Positions 28,089 to 37,608 of a stretch of 64,000 nucleotides of DNA are shown in pieces. Every line of letters starts with the position of its first letter. Position 1 is the first letter of the stretch. The stretch is from assembly GCA_023382975.1 (NCBI GenBank), contig JAHDXO010000019.1, positions 85,297 to 149,296 of the forward strand. Direction: 5' to 3'. The notes beneath the pieces are model-generated. The model was not told the origin of the DNA and searched no databases. It saw nothing but the letters and a program-made list of their open reading frames with translations. The DNA comes from Pirellulaceae bacterium (GTDB lineage Bacteria; Planctomycetota; Planctomycetia; Pirellulales; Pirellulaceae). A program made the translations under genes and the position numbers.

Positions 28089-28345
28089 TGTCCCTTCCTC
28101 CTCTTGGTTGGCGGCGACACGTCGCCGTTTTGGATTGGCCGTGAAAACTGGTTGCATCTGCACGGATCTCGCCAATCAATCGCTATTAAGACTGCTCGAT
28201 CCGAGTGTCCTACTTTGACGGAGGTCGCAAGCCGCGTCAAGGCACCCCGAGGGGGCTTGCCGACCAGGATTCCGCGGTCAGAATATGACGTCGCTGGAGG
28301 TCCGCGTTCGAGGGCCGGATTGCACGTCTATTCGAAAGGCAAATT

Positions 28346-29200
28346 GTGGCCATCGTCGCCCGCTGTGGTTCCTGTGGGAAGCAATTCCAGGCACAGCCCC
28401 ATCTGGCTGGAAAGACCGTGCCATGCCCGTTCTGTGGCGGCCAACTGACGGTGCCCGCCGCGACGGCCGTCGCCGCCAGCGGTGCATCGAGCGCCCCGTC
28501 TGCTCCAGCCGCCAAGCGAGCCGCAGCGGCCAACCTACGCACCCCGGAAAAGCGACCCGTCGCCGCGCGACCGGCCCCGACATCGGCAACGTCGCGAGCC
28601 GGTGCATCGCAGATCGTGTCCTGCCGGTGCGGCGCGCAATTCAAGGCCGAAGCCCACTTGGCCGGCAAGACGGTCGCCTGTCCAACCTGCAAACAACCGT
28701 TGCAGGTTCCCTTGCCGGGGGCGAAGGCCAAGGCGGCGCCGGCGGCTACGCGCCCCGCCGACGATTTCTGGGACGCCCTGCTGCCACAAGAACCGAAAAA
28801 GCCCACCGTGCCAGAGCCCGATCCGCACGCCGAAGAATCGATCACCGGCCATCAGGCCACTGCCTTGGCGATCGGGTTGCTGTCGCGCGGCCTGTCGCCC
28901 CAGCAAGTCCGCGCACAACTCGTCGAACGGGGCGTTTCCCAAGTCGAGACGGATCGAGTCGTCGACACGCTGTCGCCCGAGTCCAAATCGAGTTCCGGCC
29001 CGAAGGCAGCCGGCGGAAGCAGCGGAGTCACGAACATGCTGGTCGGCGGCATCGTCTGCTTCATCGGCGTAGCGGTCACGGTCGGATCGTACGTTGCTGC
29101 CGAACCGGGGGGCGTATTTCTGCTGGCCTATGGGCCAATCATCTTCGGCGGCATCCAGTTCGTCCGCGGCCTCATCCAACTGGCCAGCCGATCCGGTTGA
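28346..29200 (+). CDS. Zinc-ribbon membrane protein
   Basis: 284 residues from a GTG. Two zinc-ribbon knuckle pairs are visible: CGSC...CPFC at residues 7-31 and CRCG...CPTC near 92-118, both containing HLAGKTV. An Ala/Pro-rich linker separates them. A central helical part (QATALAIGLLSRGLSPQQVRAQLVERG) is followed by two C-terminal membrane helices (MLVGGIVCFIGVAVTVGSYV and FLLAYGPIIFGGIQFV). Such ribbon-plus-membrane proteins are frequent in planctomycetes; no function is known. Confidence 0.72.
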   Translation: MAIVARCGSCGKQFQAQPHLAGKTVPCPFCGGQLTVPAATAVAASGASSAPSAPAAKRAAAANLRTPEKRPVAARPAPTSATSRAGASQIVSCRCGAQFKAEAHLAGKTVACPTCKQPLQVPLPGAKAKAAPAATRPADDFWDALLPQEPKKPTVPEPDPHAEESITGHQATALAIGLLSRGLSPQQVRAQLVERGVSQVETDRVVDTLSPESKSSSGPKAAGGSSGVTNMLVGGIVCFIGVAVTVGSYVAAEPGGVFLLAYGPIIFGGIQFVRGLIQLASRSG

Positions 29201-29589
29201 CGATTGGTGAAGGCAAACGCGAATCGCGGCGAGAAGTGAACAAGATCGTCGCGCACTTGTCGCCTTTGATCGGGCAGCAGATTGCACCATTTTGCATACA
29301 ACAGCCAGAATCATCCTATCAATAAGCCACCTATTGGCAGGGGGGATCTGTTGGATCGGCGGTTCAAACTGACCGAGTCTAACTGACGTGACCGTACAAC
29401 GCCTGTTTTCGCCCCGGTGCTCAAGAAGCGTTCAAGCGACGGAGTCGATGGGGTCGATGGAACGATTGCCGGATCGAAATGGGGGGAATTTGCAGAACGG
29501 TAAATCCATCTTCATTCATTTCGCGGTCGAGCCTATAATCCCGCCCTCCCATCGCATCGATTCGCTGATAGCAGCCGAGGACAGTCTTC
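29201..29589 (+). promoter_or_regulatory. Intergenic region with candidate promoter for the lipoprotein gene
   Basis: 389 bp without a protein-like frame. A perfect -10 hexamer TATAAT lies at 29534-29539, with TTCATT 17 bp upstream as a weak -35, placing a transcription start about 45 bp before the lipoprotein ATG. The -35 match is poor, so this is only a candidate. Confidence 0.4.
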
Positions 29590-29841
29590 ATGAAATCCGT
29601 CCGATTCGTCTTGCCGTTGCTTCTGCTGCTGGCGATTCTGGCCGGATGCCGCAACGGCGGTTCGCTCCTCGGCCCGCCCGGCACGATGCGACAACAACAA
29701 CTGAAGGCCACGGCCCACGATCCTTATACCGAGCCCGACATTGGCCCGGAAGTGGTAGGCGGACGTCCCCGGGACTACCAAAAGCCATTGGCGGAACCGG
29801 TGCGCGGCCGGTACGTGTGGGACAATTGGTTGGGCCGCTGA
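29590..29841 (+). CDS. Small lipoprotein of unknown function
   Basis: 83 residues. MKSVRFVLPLLLLLAILAGC is a lipoprotein signal with lipobox LAGC, so the mature protein should start at Cys20 and carry lipid. The remainder is hydrophilic and ends RGRYVWDNWLGR; I recognise no family with certainty. A REP-like hairpin follows 21 bp after its stop. Confidence 0.75.
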   Translation: MKSVRFVLPLLLLLAILAGCRNGGSLLGPPGTMRQQQLKATAHDPYTEPDIGPEVVGGRPRDYQKPLAEPVRGRYVWDNWLGR

Positions 29842-29861
29842 GTTGCGGAAAGTTCTTTCTC

Positions 29862-29884
29862 GTAGCACAGGCTGCCAGCCTGTG
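29862..29884 (+). repeat. REP-like hairpin (GTAG foot)
   Basis: GTAG at 29862 is followed by CACAGGCT, a GCC loop and AGCCTGTG, then GAC. Same plan as the REP hairpins near the RAYT gene but with its own stem sequence. It sits just after the lipoprotein gene, where it could also terminate transcription. Confidence 0.65.
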
Positions 29885-30074
29885 GACCCGATTTCTGACC
29901 GGACTCCCTTTTTCATCCGGCCAACATGGTGCGACGAGAGCGCGATGGTGGCCAGCGGCCTGCCAGAATGGGCAACAGAGATTCCGCCAAGCATCTGGGA
30001 AAACGCGACGGCAACGATTATAGTAGTGCTCAAGTTGCCTCTACATCGTTTTCCTACCGCCGAGTCTCACCTCT

Positions 30075-31109
30075 ATGGGTATCCGTTCTAAACCGAAGCA
30101 AGTTTCGGCTGCTCCATCCGAGTCCGTGGCGGAGGCCCAGCGACTGCAAAAGGTTCTCGCGGCCGCCGGGATCAGCAGCCGTCGCGAATGCGAGGAACTG
30201 ATTCGGGACGGCCGAGTCGAAGTGGACCGGAAGGTCGTCACGGAGATGGGTTTTCGCGTTGATCCAGCGCGTCAGGAGATCCGCGTCGACGGAGTCGTTC
30301 TGCAGCGGTCGAAGCTGGTCTACTACGTACTGAACAAGCCGCCGGGCGTCGTCAGCACGAATCGCGACCCGGACGGCCGTCCGCGGGTGATCGACTTGAT
30401 TCCCTCCGAGCAGCGGCTGTTCCCCGTCGGCCGGCTGGACCGGAGCAGCGAAGGCCTGATCCTGGTCACCAACGACGGCGACCTCGCCAATCATCTGACG
30501 CATCCTCGGTACGGCGTGGAAAAGACCTACGCGGTGCGTGTGGCGGGAATTATGACGCCGGAGACGATGCAGTCGTTGCGCAAGGGAGTCCACTTGGCCG
30601 AAGGGCCGGCGCGAGTGACCTCGGTGCGAGTCAAGCAGCGGCACAAACAGAGCACGGATTTGGAAATCGTGTTGCGCGAGGGCCGCAACCGGGAGATCCG
30701 CCGGATTCTGGCTCGCGTTGGGCACAAGGTGATGAAACTGACCCGAATCGCCATGGGAACGCTGCGGTTGGGCGAAATGCCAACCGGCGCGTATCGCCAG
30801 TTGAGCCCTCAGGAGGTTCGCGCCCTACGGCAGTGCGCTCGTCCTGAAAACGCAGGAAAGGACGCCGGCCCGTCCCGCAGCCGTGGCTCGCGCCAACAAC
30901 TGAAGAGACTGAAGTCCTCGGCCAAACCACGTCCCGAATCCCGACCGAAGGCCGCAGGCAGACCGAAACTGCCTGGGCGGCCAACGGGGCAGGGATCGGT
31001 TCTGTCTTACGACGATCAACCGTCGGCGCCGGCGGACGAAAAACGGAAAGGCCGGTACTCCAAGGGCAAACCCGGTCGACCACCGCGGGGAACGAAGAAG
31101 GAATCGTGA
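30075..31109 (+). CDS. rluB: 23S rRNA pseudouridine synthase, RluB/RsuA family
   Basis: 344 residues. An S4 RNA-binding domain (RLQKVLAAAGISSRRECEELIRDG) at about 20-80 precedes the RsuA/RluB catalytic domain with its Asp in GRLDRSSEGLIL near residue 125 and KTYAVRVAG. Members convert uridine to pseudouridine in ribosomal RNA; RluB (23S U2605 in E. coli) is the commonest match for this length. The basic Pro/Arg-rich tail of about 90 residues (KPRPESRPKAAGRPKLPGRP) is an addition typical of high-GC bacteria. The stop overlaps the pyrK start. Confidence 0.88.
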   Translation: MGIRSKPKQVSAAPSESVAEAQRLQKVLAAAGISSRRECEELIRDGRVEVDRKVVTEMGFRVDPARQEIRVDGVVLQRSKLVYYVLNKPPGVVSTNRDPDGRPRVIDLIPSEQRLFPVGRLDRSSEGLILVTNDGDLANHLTHPRYGVEKTYAVRVAGIMTPETMQSLRKGVHLAEGPARVTSVRVKQRHKQSTDLEIVLREGRNREIRRILARVGHKVMKLTRIAMGTLRLGEMPTGAYRQLSPQEVRALRQCARPENAGKDAGPSRSRGSRQQLKRLKSSAKPRPESRPKAAGRPKLPGRPTGQGSVLSYDDQPSAPADEKRKGRYSKGKPGRPPRGTKKES

Positions 31110-31981
31110 TGCCCAATCCGCTTCATGCCGCGCACTACGCAGATTCCGCCGTCCAGCGATCCGTGCGAGTCGTCGAGAACGTCCGCGTGGCCCGCGACAC
31201 GTTTCGAGTGCGTTTCGAGTCGGACGAGATCGCAAGGTCGATCGTACCCGGCCAGTTCTTGATGATGCGACTGGCCGGCGCGAATGATCCGCTGATCGGC
31301 CGGGCCTTCGCTTTCTATGACACGGTGCTCGCCGACGACGGCGAGCCCTGTGCGATCGACGTCGTCTATCTGGCCAAAGGGAAGTTCACTCGGCGGCTGG
31401 CCGAGCTTGGCTCGGGACAGCAACTGGACGTTTGGGGGCCGCTGGGAAACGGTTTTCCTGCCGACGCGGTCGAACATTTGATCATGGTCGCAGGCGGCAT
31501 CGGCCAGACTCCGTTTGTGGCGTTGGCCGCCGAGTTTCTGGGGCGCCGGCGCTACGGAACGCCCGCTCGCCAAGTCGTGCCGGCGAACCGGGCGACGCTT
31601 TGCTACGGCGCACGAACCGCCGAAATGCTTGCCGGAATCGAAGACTTCCAACGATTGGGAGTGCAGGTCCGCGTGGCGACCGACGACGGCAGCCGCGGAC
31701 ATCACGGCCTGGTCACCGAAGTCCTTGAACAGGTGCTGGACGAAGACGACACGCCGCATCGGATCGTCTGCTGTGGCCCCGAGATCATGATGCAGGCCGT
31801 CGCCCGTTTGGCCGCCCGCCGCGGCTCGCCCTGCCAAGTCTCGCTCGAGACCCCGATGGCCTGCGGAATCGGCATCTGCTTCACGTGCGTTGCCAAGGTG
31901 AAGGACGCCGAAGGCGGTTGGGACTACAAACGCACCTGCGTCGAGGGCCCCGTGTTCGACGCCGCACGAATCGAATGGTAG
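31109..31981 (+). CDS. pyrK: Dihydroorotate dehydrogenase electron-transfer subunit PyrK
   Basis: 290 residues. An FAD-binding ferredoxin-reductase barrel (FLMMRLAGANDPLIGRAF) is followed by an NAD-binding domain (IMVAGGIGQTPFVALA) and a C-terminal [2Fe-2S] cluster with cysteines in MACGIGICFTC and KRTCVEGP. PyrK passes electrons from PyrD to NAD in pyrimidine synthesis. The ATG at 31109 overlaps the rluB TGA (TGATG), so the two are translationally coupled. The catalytic partner pyrD is not in the window; pyrC is 30 kb away. Confidence 0.9.
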   Translation: MPNPLHAAHYADSAVQRSVRVVENVRVARDTFRVRFESDEIARSIVPGQFLMMRLAGANDPLIGRAFAFYDTVLADDGEPCAIDVVYLAKGKFTRRLAELGSGQQLDVWGPLGNGFPADAVEHLIMVAGGIGQTPFVALAAEFLGRRRYGTPARQVVPANRATLCYGARTAEMLAGIEDFQRLGVQVRVATDDGSRGHHGLVTEVLEQVLDEDDTPHRIVCCGPEIMMQAVARLAARRGSPCQVSLETPMACGIGICFTCVAKVKDAEGGWDYKRTCVEGPVFDAARIEW

Positions 31982-32041
31982 CCTTCGCCTGGCGAACGGA
32001 ATCCGGGTCGAGATGAACGCTTTGGGCGACGGCGCGGTCGA

Positions 32042-33340
32042 TCATCGCCGGAACCTGGACGCGAAGTCGAGATAGCGTTGCCAGTCGTAGGGCGTGATGT
32101 CGTGGTTGCCGGTGCGGATGTGGTAGCCGATCGTCTGTCCGACCGGATGATCGATGGGGGGCATCTCGGTGACTTCCAGTCCTGGACGGCCGAACAACCT
32201 GTATACCGGCTCGGCGTGGAACGCTGCCAGAAACTCGCCGCGCGGATCGGCCCAGCGATCCTGTTCGGCGCTGGCGACGTACACGGGGCGCGGCGCGATC
32301 AAGGCGATCAGCAGATGCGAGTCGACCGGCAAGGCCGCTTCCTGGTTGCCGTATTGCCGATAGTTTCGGCAGTACCAGATGCCCGACAGCGAGTACGAAG
32401 CAGCCACCGACTCGCCGAATCGGCGGCGCGCCAGCGAAGCGCCGCCCTGGCCGGAGTTGTTCGAGATCACGATGGCAAAACGTTCGTCCTGCGCGCCGGC
32501 CCACAGAGCCGCCTTGCCGGTTCGCGAGTGGCCAAAGACCGCGACGCGGTCGCCGTCGATGGCCGGATCGGTTTGCAGATAGTCCAGCGCCCGGCTCAGC
32601 CCCCAAGCCCAGGCTCCGATCGAGCCCCATTCGTCGTTCGCCAATTCGCTGCGTCCGTCTCGCCGCAGGACGAAATGCCGAATGCCTTTTTGCCAGCCTT
32701 CCGTGGTGAATCGACATCCCGAGCCGTGCCGATCCAGTTCGATATCGCCGCCGTGAAAACTGGCCACCGCGAACCCCCGTTTCAGCACCATCTCCAACGG
32801 CCAGCGGCGAGCGTGCTCGCCCGGTTGGCACACGGCGTTGCGAGACGGAATAACTCCGGGATCCGAGTCGACTCCTTGGTTTCCGTAGTTCAGGCCCAGG
32901 AACGCTGGCACTCGCCCCTCGACGTGGTTCGGGACGTACAGCAGCAGATCGATCCAAGGCGCATCGTCGGATTCCAGCAATCGAAGACGGATCTGCTTCC
33001 GCGTCGCCAAACCATCGAACACCACTGCATCCGGCGCCAGAGGCTCGGCACGCAGGCTGGTCTCGATCTTGGGAGTCCGGCCGTAGACGTGCGTTGCAAA
33101 GGCCTGCAGGACTTCTGGACGCCGCACTTCTCGCCACATGGCCGCGTCCGAAACCTGTCGGCCATCGAAGCAGACCAGCGGGTCGGGCAACTCGTACCGG
33201 GGAACTTTCGCCTCGTCGTAGTTCGTATCGGGCGGCTCCTGTGCCGAACTGGCCAGCGGAAGGGCCAATACGAACATCAGCAGCCCGAACCAGGATGAAA
33301 CGATTGTGCCCGGCGTGAAATCGTGTCGCGTGTCAAGCAT
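32042..33340 (-). CDS. CE15 glucuronoyl esterase-like hydrolase, secreted
   Basis: 432 residues from the ATG at 33340. A signal peptide (IVSSWFGLLMFVLALPLASSA) precedes an alpha/beta-hydrolase. The nucleophile elbow VFGHSRTGKAALW near residue 270 matches the CE15 G-x-S-R-x-G-K signature. The catalytic His is probably in RTGNHDITPYDW near the end. CE15 enzymes cleave the ester between lignin alcohols and 4-O-methyl-glucuronic acid on xylan. It stands alone, but a GH115-like alpha-glucuronidase 10 kb away fits the same substrate. Confidence 0.85.
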   Translation of the reverse strand: MLDTRHDFTPGTIVSSWFGLLMFVLALPLASSAQEPPDTNYDEAKVPRYELPDPLVCFDGRQVSDAAMWREVRRPEVLQAFATHVYGRTPKIETSLRAEPLAPDAVVFDGLATRKQIRLRLLESDDAPWIDLLLYVPNHVEGRVPAFLGLNYGNQGVDSDPGVIPSRNAVCQPGEHARRWPLEMVLKRGFAVASFHGGDIELDRHGSGCRFTTEGWQKGIRHFVLRRDGRSELANDEWGSIGAWAWGLSRALDYLQTDPAIDGDRVAVFGHSRTGKAALWAGAQDERFAIVISNNSGQGGASLARRRFGESVAASYSLSGIWYCRNYRQYGNQEAALPVDSHLLIALIAPRPVYVASAEQDRWADPRGEFLAAFHAEPVYRLFGRPGLEVTEMPPIDHPVGQTIGYHIRTGNHDITPYDWQRYLDFASRFRR

Positions 33341-33429
33341 GGATGTGTTCCTCGACATCGGGGGAGAGCATCGCACGGCCTCGGTGCCACGACTATCTTA
33401 CCCGCTCGGCCACGATTGTGCGACGAACT

Positions 33430-33650
33430 CGCACACCACCCGCTGCTCAATTCCGGGCGAGCGGCGTGGCGTCAGCCCGCCGGTGGTGCTGCGCCACGAA
33501 CTCGCCAATCACCCGTTGCTCTTTCGGGCGAGCGCGTGGCGTCAGCCCGCCGGTGGTGCTGCGCGACAAACTCACCACACCACCCGTTGCTCTTTCGGGC
33601 GAGCGGCGTGGCGTCAGCCCGCCGGTGGTGCTGCGCGACAAACTCACGAA
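33430..33650. repeat. About 70-bp tandem repeat array, REP-like
   Basis: Three and a bit copies of a 70-72-bp unit (GTCA loops at 33471, 33541 and 33613). Each contains GGCG-T-GGC, loop GTCA and GCC-CGCC, a hairpin with one bulged base, plus GGTGGTGCTGCGC and CACCCGTTGCTC segments. The middle copy lacks a few bases. The last copy supplies the stop codon of the DUF1579 gene. Organisation resembles the RAYT-linked array at 9.5-10.1 kb but the sequence differs. Confidence 0.82.
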
Positions 33651-34123
33651 ATACGCCGGTGATGGCCTTCCATGAACTGCATCCATTGCCCATCGTCGCC
33701 CAGTACCTGCGACCGCAGAATCCAGTGATCGCGATCGACAATCTCGAAGATGTCCTGGTATTGCGCCATGCCCAGGCCGTCGAAACGCGGTCCCTCGACG
33801 TCGAGCACCAATCGCCTGCCCGTATGGTCAAGCTGCCCCTGGTAGAGCCACAAGTGGGTCATCATCGAGGCCACGAACGTGCCCACGTAGCGGTTCTGAA
33901 CTGGGTCGAATCCGAGCGTGAACAAAGACGACCACGGCCCGCCCTCCGGGGACTCGCCGCGGCATTCGAGGGTCGTCCAGAGCCCCCCCAACGTACGCGC
34001 GGTCAGCGTGCCGGTGGCCTCCGAGGGAGGCTGGTCCGGTCCCATGATGCACTGGTGCGTGAATTCCCATTCGCCCAGCAGCGCTTGGAACCACTCGTGT
34101 TCTGCCTGAGGTGCTGCAAACAT
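33644..34123 (-). CDS. DUF1579 family protein
   Basis: 159 residues, a cytoplasmic lipocalin-like beta-barrel family of unknown function. Typical start for the family: HEWFQALLGEWEF; then TARTLGGLWTTLE and the closing DRDHWILRSQVLGDDGQWMQFMEG. The last codons and stop lie within a tandem repeat, so the extreme C-terminus may be repeat-derived. About 290 bp of non-coding DNA separates it from the divergent PQQ-propeller gene. Confidence 0.82.
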   Translation of the reverse strand: MFAAPQAEHEWFQALLGEWEFTHQCIMGPDQPPSEATGTLTARTLGGLWTTLECRGESPEGGPWSSLFTLGFDPVQNRYVGTFVASMMTHLWLYQGQLDHTGRRLVLDVEGPRFDGLGMAQYQDIFEIVDRDHWILRSQVLGDDGQWMQFMEGHHRRIS

Positions 34124-34413
34124 CGTCTATATCCTTGTCGGCTGATTTTTCTGGATGCTGCGGGACGGAACGGAAACGTCCGTCAGATGCCGCAGCAGCT
34201 TTTTAGCGTTCAGTGCGGCGACGATCAAGCCGTCGACCGCCCTTGCGCGGATATCGTCGAGAATGGAGAGAGAACCGTCCTGATGTCCGGATCGCGACAG
34301 TTCGACGGCCGCACCGGTTGGAACTCGGGTCGCACCGTGTCATACTTGGCGAACCACGCGGCGAGCGAGTGGGGCAGCGCGTTTTTTTTTGGAGATGAAT
34401 CGAGAGGAACACC

Positions 34414-37400
34414 ATGCGACGGTGCGCGTACTCTGGACCCTGTCCGTCTGTCCGATGCGGATCGCTCAGCGGATTGCTTCTGGCGTGTCTGATCATCGCG
34501 ACGGTTCGGGCGGAAGGCTGGCCCACGTTCGGCGGCGGTTCGGATCGCGGCGGGCGGACGGACGAGACGGTTGTCCCTCCCCTGCAACACGTCTGGACAC
34601 ATCGGCCGGCGCAGACGCCACGTCCTGCCTGGGCGGATGGTCCGGCGCCGACGGACTACTGGAACTTTGCTCATCCGCTGCTGAACGCGAGCGACTTCGA
34701 CCACGCTTTTCACACGGCCGTCGTGGACGGACGGCTGTTCTACGGCTCGTCGGCCGACGATGCGCTACGCTGCCTGGATGCGGACAGCGGAGAGGAGCTT
34801 TGGAGTTTCGTCACGGGCGGCCCCGTGCGGATCGCGCCCACCGTCCACGGCGACCGCGTTCTCGTGGCGTCGGACGACGGATGCGTGTACGGCCTGGAGT
34901 CGGCCTCAGGACGGCTGGTCTGGACCTACCGCGCCGCGCGCAGCCCGCAGCGGCTGCCGGGCAATCAACGGCTGATCTCCCGCTGGCCGGTTCGCTGCGG
35001 CATCGCCCTGGGCGACGACACGGCCTACGTGGCCGCCGGTGTCTTTCCGTCGGAGGGCGCCGATCTGTGCGCGGTCCGCGTCGGCGATGGCTCGGAAGTG
35101 TGGCGAGCGGAAATCAATGTCTGCCCGCAGGGGCATCTGGCAGCGGTCGATGATTTCCTGGTCGTGCCGACGGGACGCACGGCTCCGGCCGTCTTCGACC
35201 GTCGGGACGGCAAGCTGCGTTTCCAGATGGACGGCACTGGGTCCACCTGCGCCGCGGCGCTGCCCGACATGATCGTCTACGGCCCTGACGAACGCGGACA
35301 GATCCACATCGCCGATCCGTCCAGCGGAAAAAGAATCTTCTCTGTGGGCGGACGGCGGATGACGGCCGCAGGGGACTTTCTCTACCTGCTCGGCAAGTCG
35401 GATCTGGCCGCACTGCGGCGCGGCGAGTTCCTCGACTTGGTCCGCCAACTCGCGGCGACAGCGCGCGGGGACGAATCAAAACGGAAGGAACTCCAGAGTC
35501 GCTTGGAGGGCTGCCGCGTCTGGCGGACGCCGCTGGAAGCGCCGCATGCGCTGGCGATGGCCGGCCAGATGCTGCTGGCGGGCGGCGACGGAGTTCTGGA
35601 AGCGGTCGACGCCGCAACCGGCGAGCGTCGCTGGACAGGCCGCTTCGAGGGCTCGGCGCGAGGGTTGTCGATTGCGGACGGGCGGCTGTACGTGAGCACC
35701 TCCGAGGGGCTGATCCATTGTTTCTCACCAGCAGGCTCGGCGGTTCCCGTCGCAGCCGTCGCGACCCAATCCGTGGTCGCGGCCCCACCCACCACCAGCG
35801 ACGAACTGTCGCGTGCCGCGATGGTCATGCGCGGAGCGACTGGCGACTCGCCGGGCTACGTGCTGGTGCTCGGCGACGACGACGGCCGTCTGGCGCTGGA
35901 GATCGCCGGCGCCACGAGACTGCACGCCGTCGCTTTGGCCTCGACGGAAGAACTCGCTCAGGCGGCGCGGCGGCGACTGCTCGAATCGGGCTGGTATGGA
36001 CGGCGTGTCGGAGTTCTCGCGGCAACGGGTGGCGATCTGCCGTTTCCGTCCGGCTGTTTCAACGCCGTGACTTCGCATGCCTTCCTGAAGGACGGGACTC
36101 TGGACGTGACCGCCGCGGAAATCCGCCGCGTGCTGCGACCTTGCGGCGGAACGCTCGTTCTGGCTGGTCCCAGCCGGGCCGGTGCGGAACTGAATCGGTG
36201 GTGGAGTGGCCCGGCCATGAAAGACAGCCTGGAGAACACCGGGGTCGGCACGTGGGTGTACCGCCGAGGGCCACTCGATGGCGCAGGCAGTTGGACGCAC
36301 GCGCTGGCCGAGCCCGGCAACTCGGCGTGTAGCGGCGATCAGTTGGTCTCCGGCCCGCTGGAATTGCAGTGGTTCGGACCTCCGGGCGCGGCGCGGATGC
36401 CCGACCGACATCACCGCAACGTACCTCCGCTGTACCATGACGGACGGCTGTTCATCGCCGGCAGCGGCTTGGTGTGGAGCGTCGATGCCTACAACGGCAC
36501 GCCGCAATGGCAGATCGAGATCCCCGGAGCCATCCGCCTGGGTGCGTTTCTCGATTCCAGCCATACGCTCGTCGACGAGCGCTTTCTTTACGTCGCCGTC
36601 GGCGATCAATGCCTTCGTTTCGACGTGGCCACCGGGCATCCGGCGCCGTCGCTGCATCTGCCCGCTGCCGAGGGCGAAGCGCGCGAATGGGGCCATCTCG
36701 CGTGGGAAGGCCCGATGCTGTACGGCAGCTCGCGGCCGGCAAAGTCCGCTTACACCGAGCAAAACCGCCGAGTGGACGCGAGCCTCTGGGGGCTGGGAAT
36801 GAAACTGGTCTGGAGCGACGCTCTGCTCGGGATCGACCGCAGCAGCGGCCAGCATGCGTGGCAGTACCGCTCGGGCCTGGTCGCCAACACGACGCTCGCG
36901 GCAGGCGAGGGACGGCTGTATTTCGTCGAGGCCGCCCGGGTGCCGGCCGGCGGCGCGCTGTCCTTTTCCCTCAAGCAAGTCCTCCAGGACGGCCCGCTGT
37001 CGCTGGTCGCGCTCGAGGGCCGAACGGGAAGCGTTCTCTACCGCGTTCCGCTCGAATCCATCGGGATCGAAGAGGTTCTCTACCTGAACTATCACGACGG
37101 GAAACTGCTGCTGAGCGGATCGAGGGCGGCCGGACGGAAGCTGGAGTACGCCTTTCAAGTATTCGCAGCCGAGACGGGACGACCGCTGTGGCGCGATTCG
37201 CATCCGACCGAACTGGACGCGGGAGGCGACCACGGCGAGCAGAACCGGCATCCCACGATCGTGGACGGAACCGCCTACATCTGGCCGCATGCCTACGAAC
37301 TGGAAACCGGCCGGCGCCGGGAAGATTGGAAGATGGACCGTCGCGGCCACGGCTGCGGCGGCGTGGCCGCGTCGCAGTCCGCGATTCTTTGGCGCGGCGG

Positions 37401-37608
37401 CACTCCGTGGATGCAGGATCTGTGCTCTGGCGGCGAAGCGCGGCGCGTGACCACCGTCACACGCCCAGGTTGCTGGATCAACATGATTCCTGCCGGCGGT
37501 TTGGTGCTGATCCCCGAAGCCAGTTCCGGCTGCACCTGCCCCTACGCCCTGCAAACCACCATGGCCCTGGTCCCAACCGCCGGCTGGAACAGACCCGCAG
37601 CACCCTGA
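34414..37608 (+). CDS. Secreted PQQ-type beta-propeller with methyltransferase-like insertion
   Basis: 1,064 residues. A signal segment (SLSGLLLACLIIATVRA) is followed by PQQ-like propeller blades (CLDADSGEELWSFVTGG, GLESASGRLVWTYRA, AVDAATGERRWTGRF). At about residues 480-600 the propeller is interrupted by a degenerate SAM-methyltransferase-like fold (VLVLGDDDGRLALEIA as motif I, DLPFPSGCFNAVTSHAFL, EIRRVLRPCGGTLVLAGPS). Blades resume (WSVDAYNGTPQWQIEI, GIDRSSGQHAWQY) to a Cys-rich end GCWINMIPAGGLVLIPEASS followed by GCTCPYALQ. Electron transfer or ligand binding is possible; no function is established. Confidence 0.82.
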   Translation: MRRCAYSGPCPSVRCGSLSGLLLACLIIATVRAEGWPTFGGGSDRGGRTDETVVPPLQHVWTHRPAQTPRPAWADGPAPTDYWNFAHPLLNASDFDHAFHTAVVDGRLFYGSSADDALRCLDADSGEELWSFVTGGPVRIAPTVHGDRVLVASDDGCVYGLESASGRLVWTYRAARSPQRLPGNQRLISRWPVRCGIALGDDTAYVAAGVFPSEGADLCAVRVGDGSEVWRAEINVCPQGHLAAVDDFLVVPTGRTAPAVFDRRDGKLRFQMDGTGSTCAAALPDMIVYGPDERGQIHIADPSSGKRIFSVGGRRMTAAGDFLYLLGKSDLAALRRGEFLDLVRQLAATARGDESKRKELQSRLEGCRVWRTPLEAPHALAMAGQMLLAGGDGVLEAVDAATGERRWTGRFEGSARGLSIADGRLYVSTSEGLIHCFSPAGSAVPVAAVATQSVVAAPPTTSDELSRAAMVMRGATGDSPGYVLVLGDDDGRLALEIAGATRLHAVALASTEELAQAARRRLLESGWYGRRVGVLAATGGDLPFPSGCFNAVTSHAFLKDGTLDVTAAEIRRVLRPCGGTLVLAGPSRAGAELNRWWSGPAMKDSLENTGVGTWVYRRGPLDGAGSWTHALAEPGNSACSGDQLVSGPLELQWFGPPGAARMPDRHHRNVPPLYHDGRLFIAGSGLVWSVDAYNGTPQWQIEIPGAIRLGAFLDSSHTLVDERFLYVAVGDQCLRFDVATGHPAPSLHLPAAEGEAREWGHLAWEGPMLYGSSRPAKSAYTEQNRRVDASLWGLGMKLVWSDALLGIDRSSGQHAWQYRSGLVANTTLAAGEGRLYFVEAARVPAGGALSFSLKQVLQDGPLSLVALEGRTGSVLYRVPLESIGIEEVLYLNYHDGKLLLSGSRAAGRKLEYAFQVFAAETGRPLWRDSHPTELDAGGDHGEQNRHPTIVDGTAYIWPHAYELETGRRREDWKMDRRGHGCGGVAASQSAILWRGGTPWMQDLCSGGEARRVTTVTRPGCWINMIPAGGLVLIPEASSGCTCPYALQTTMALVPTAGWNRPAAP

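Noticed and set aside
33430..33650. CRISPR array
   Set aside because: The entire 70-72-bp unit repeats; no spacers, no cas genes.
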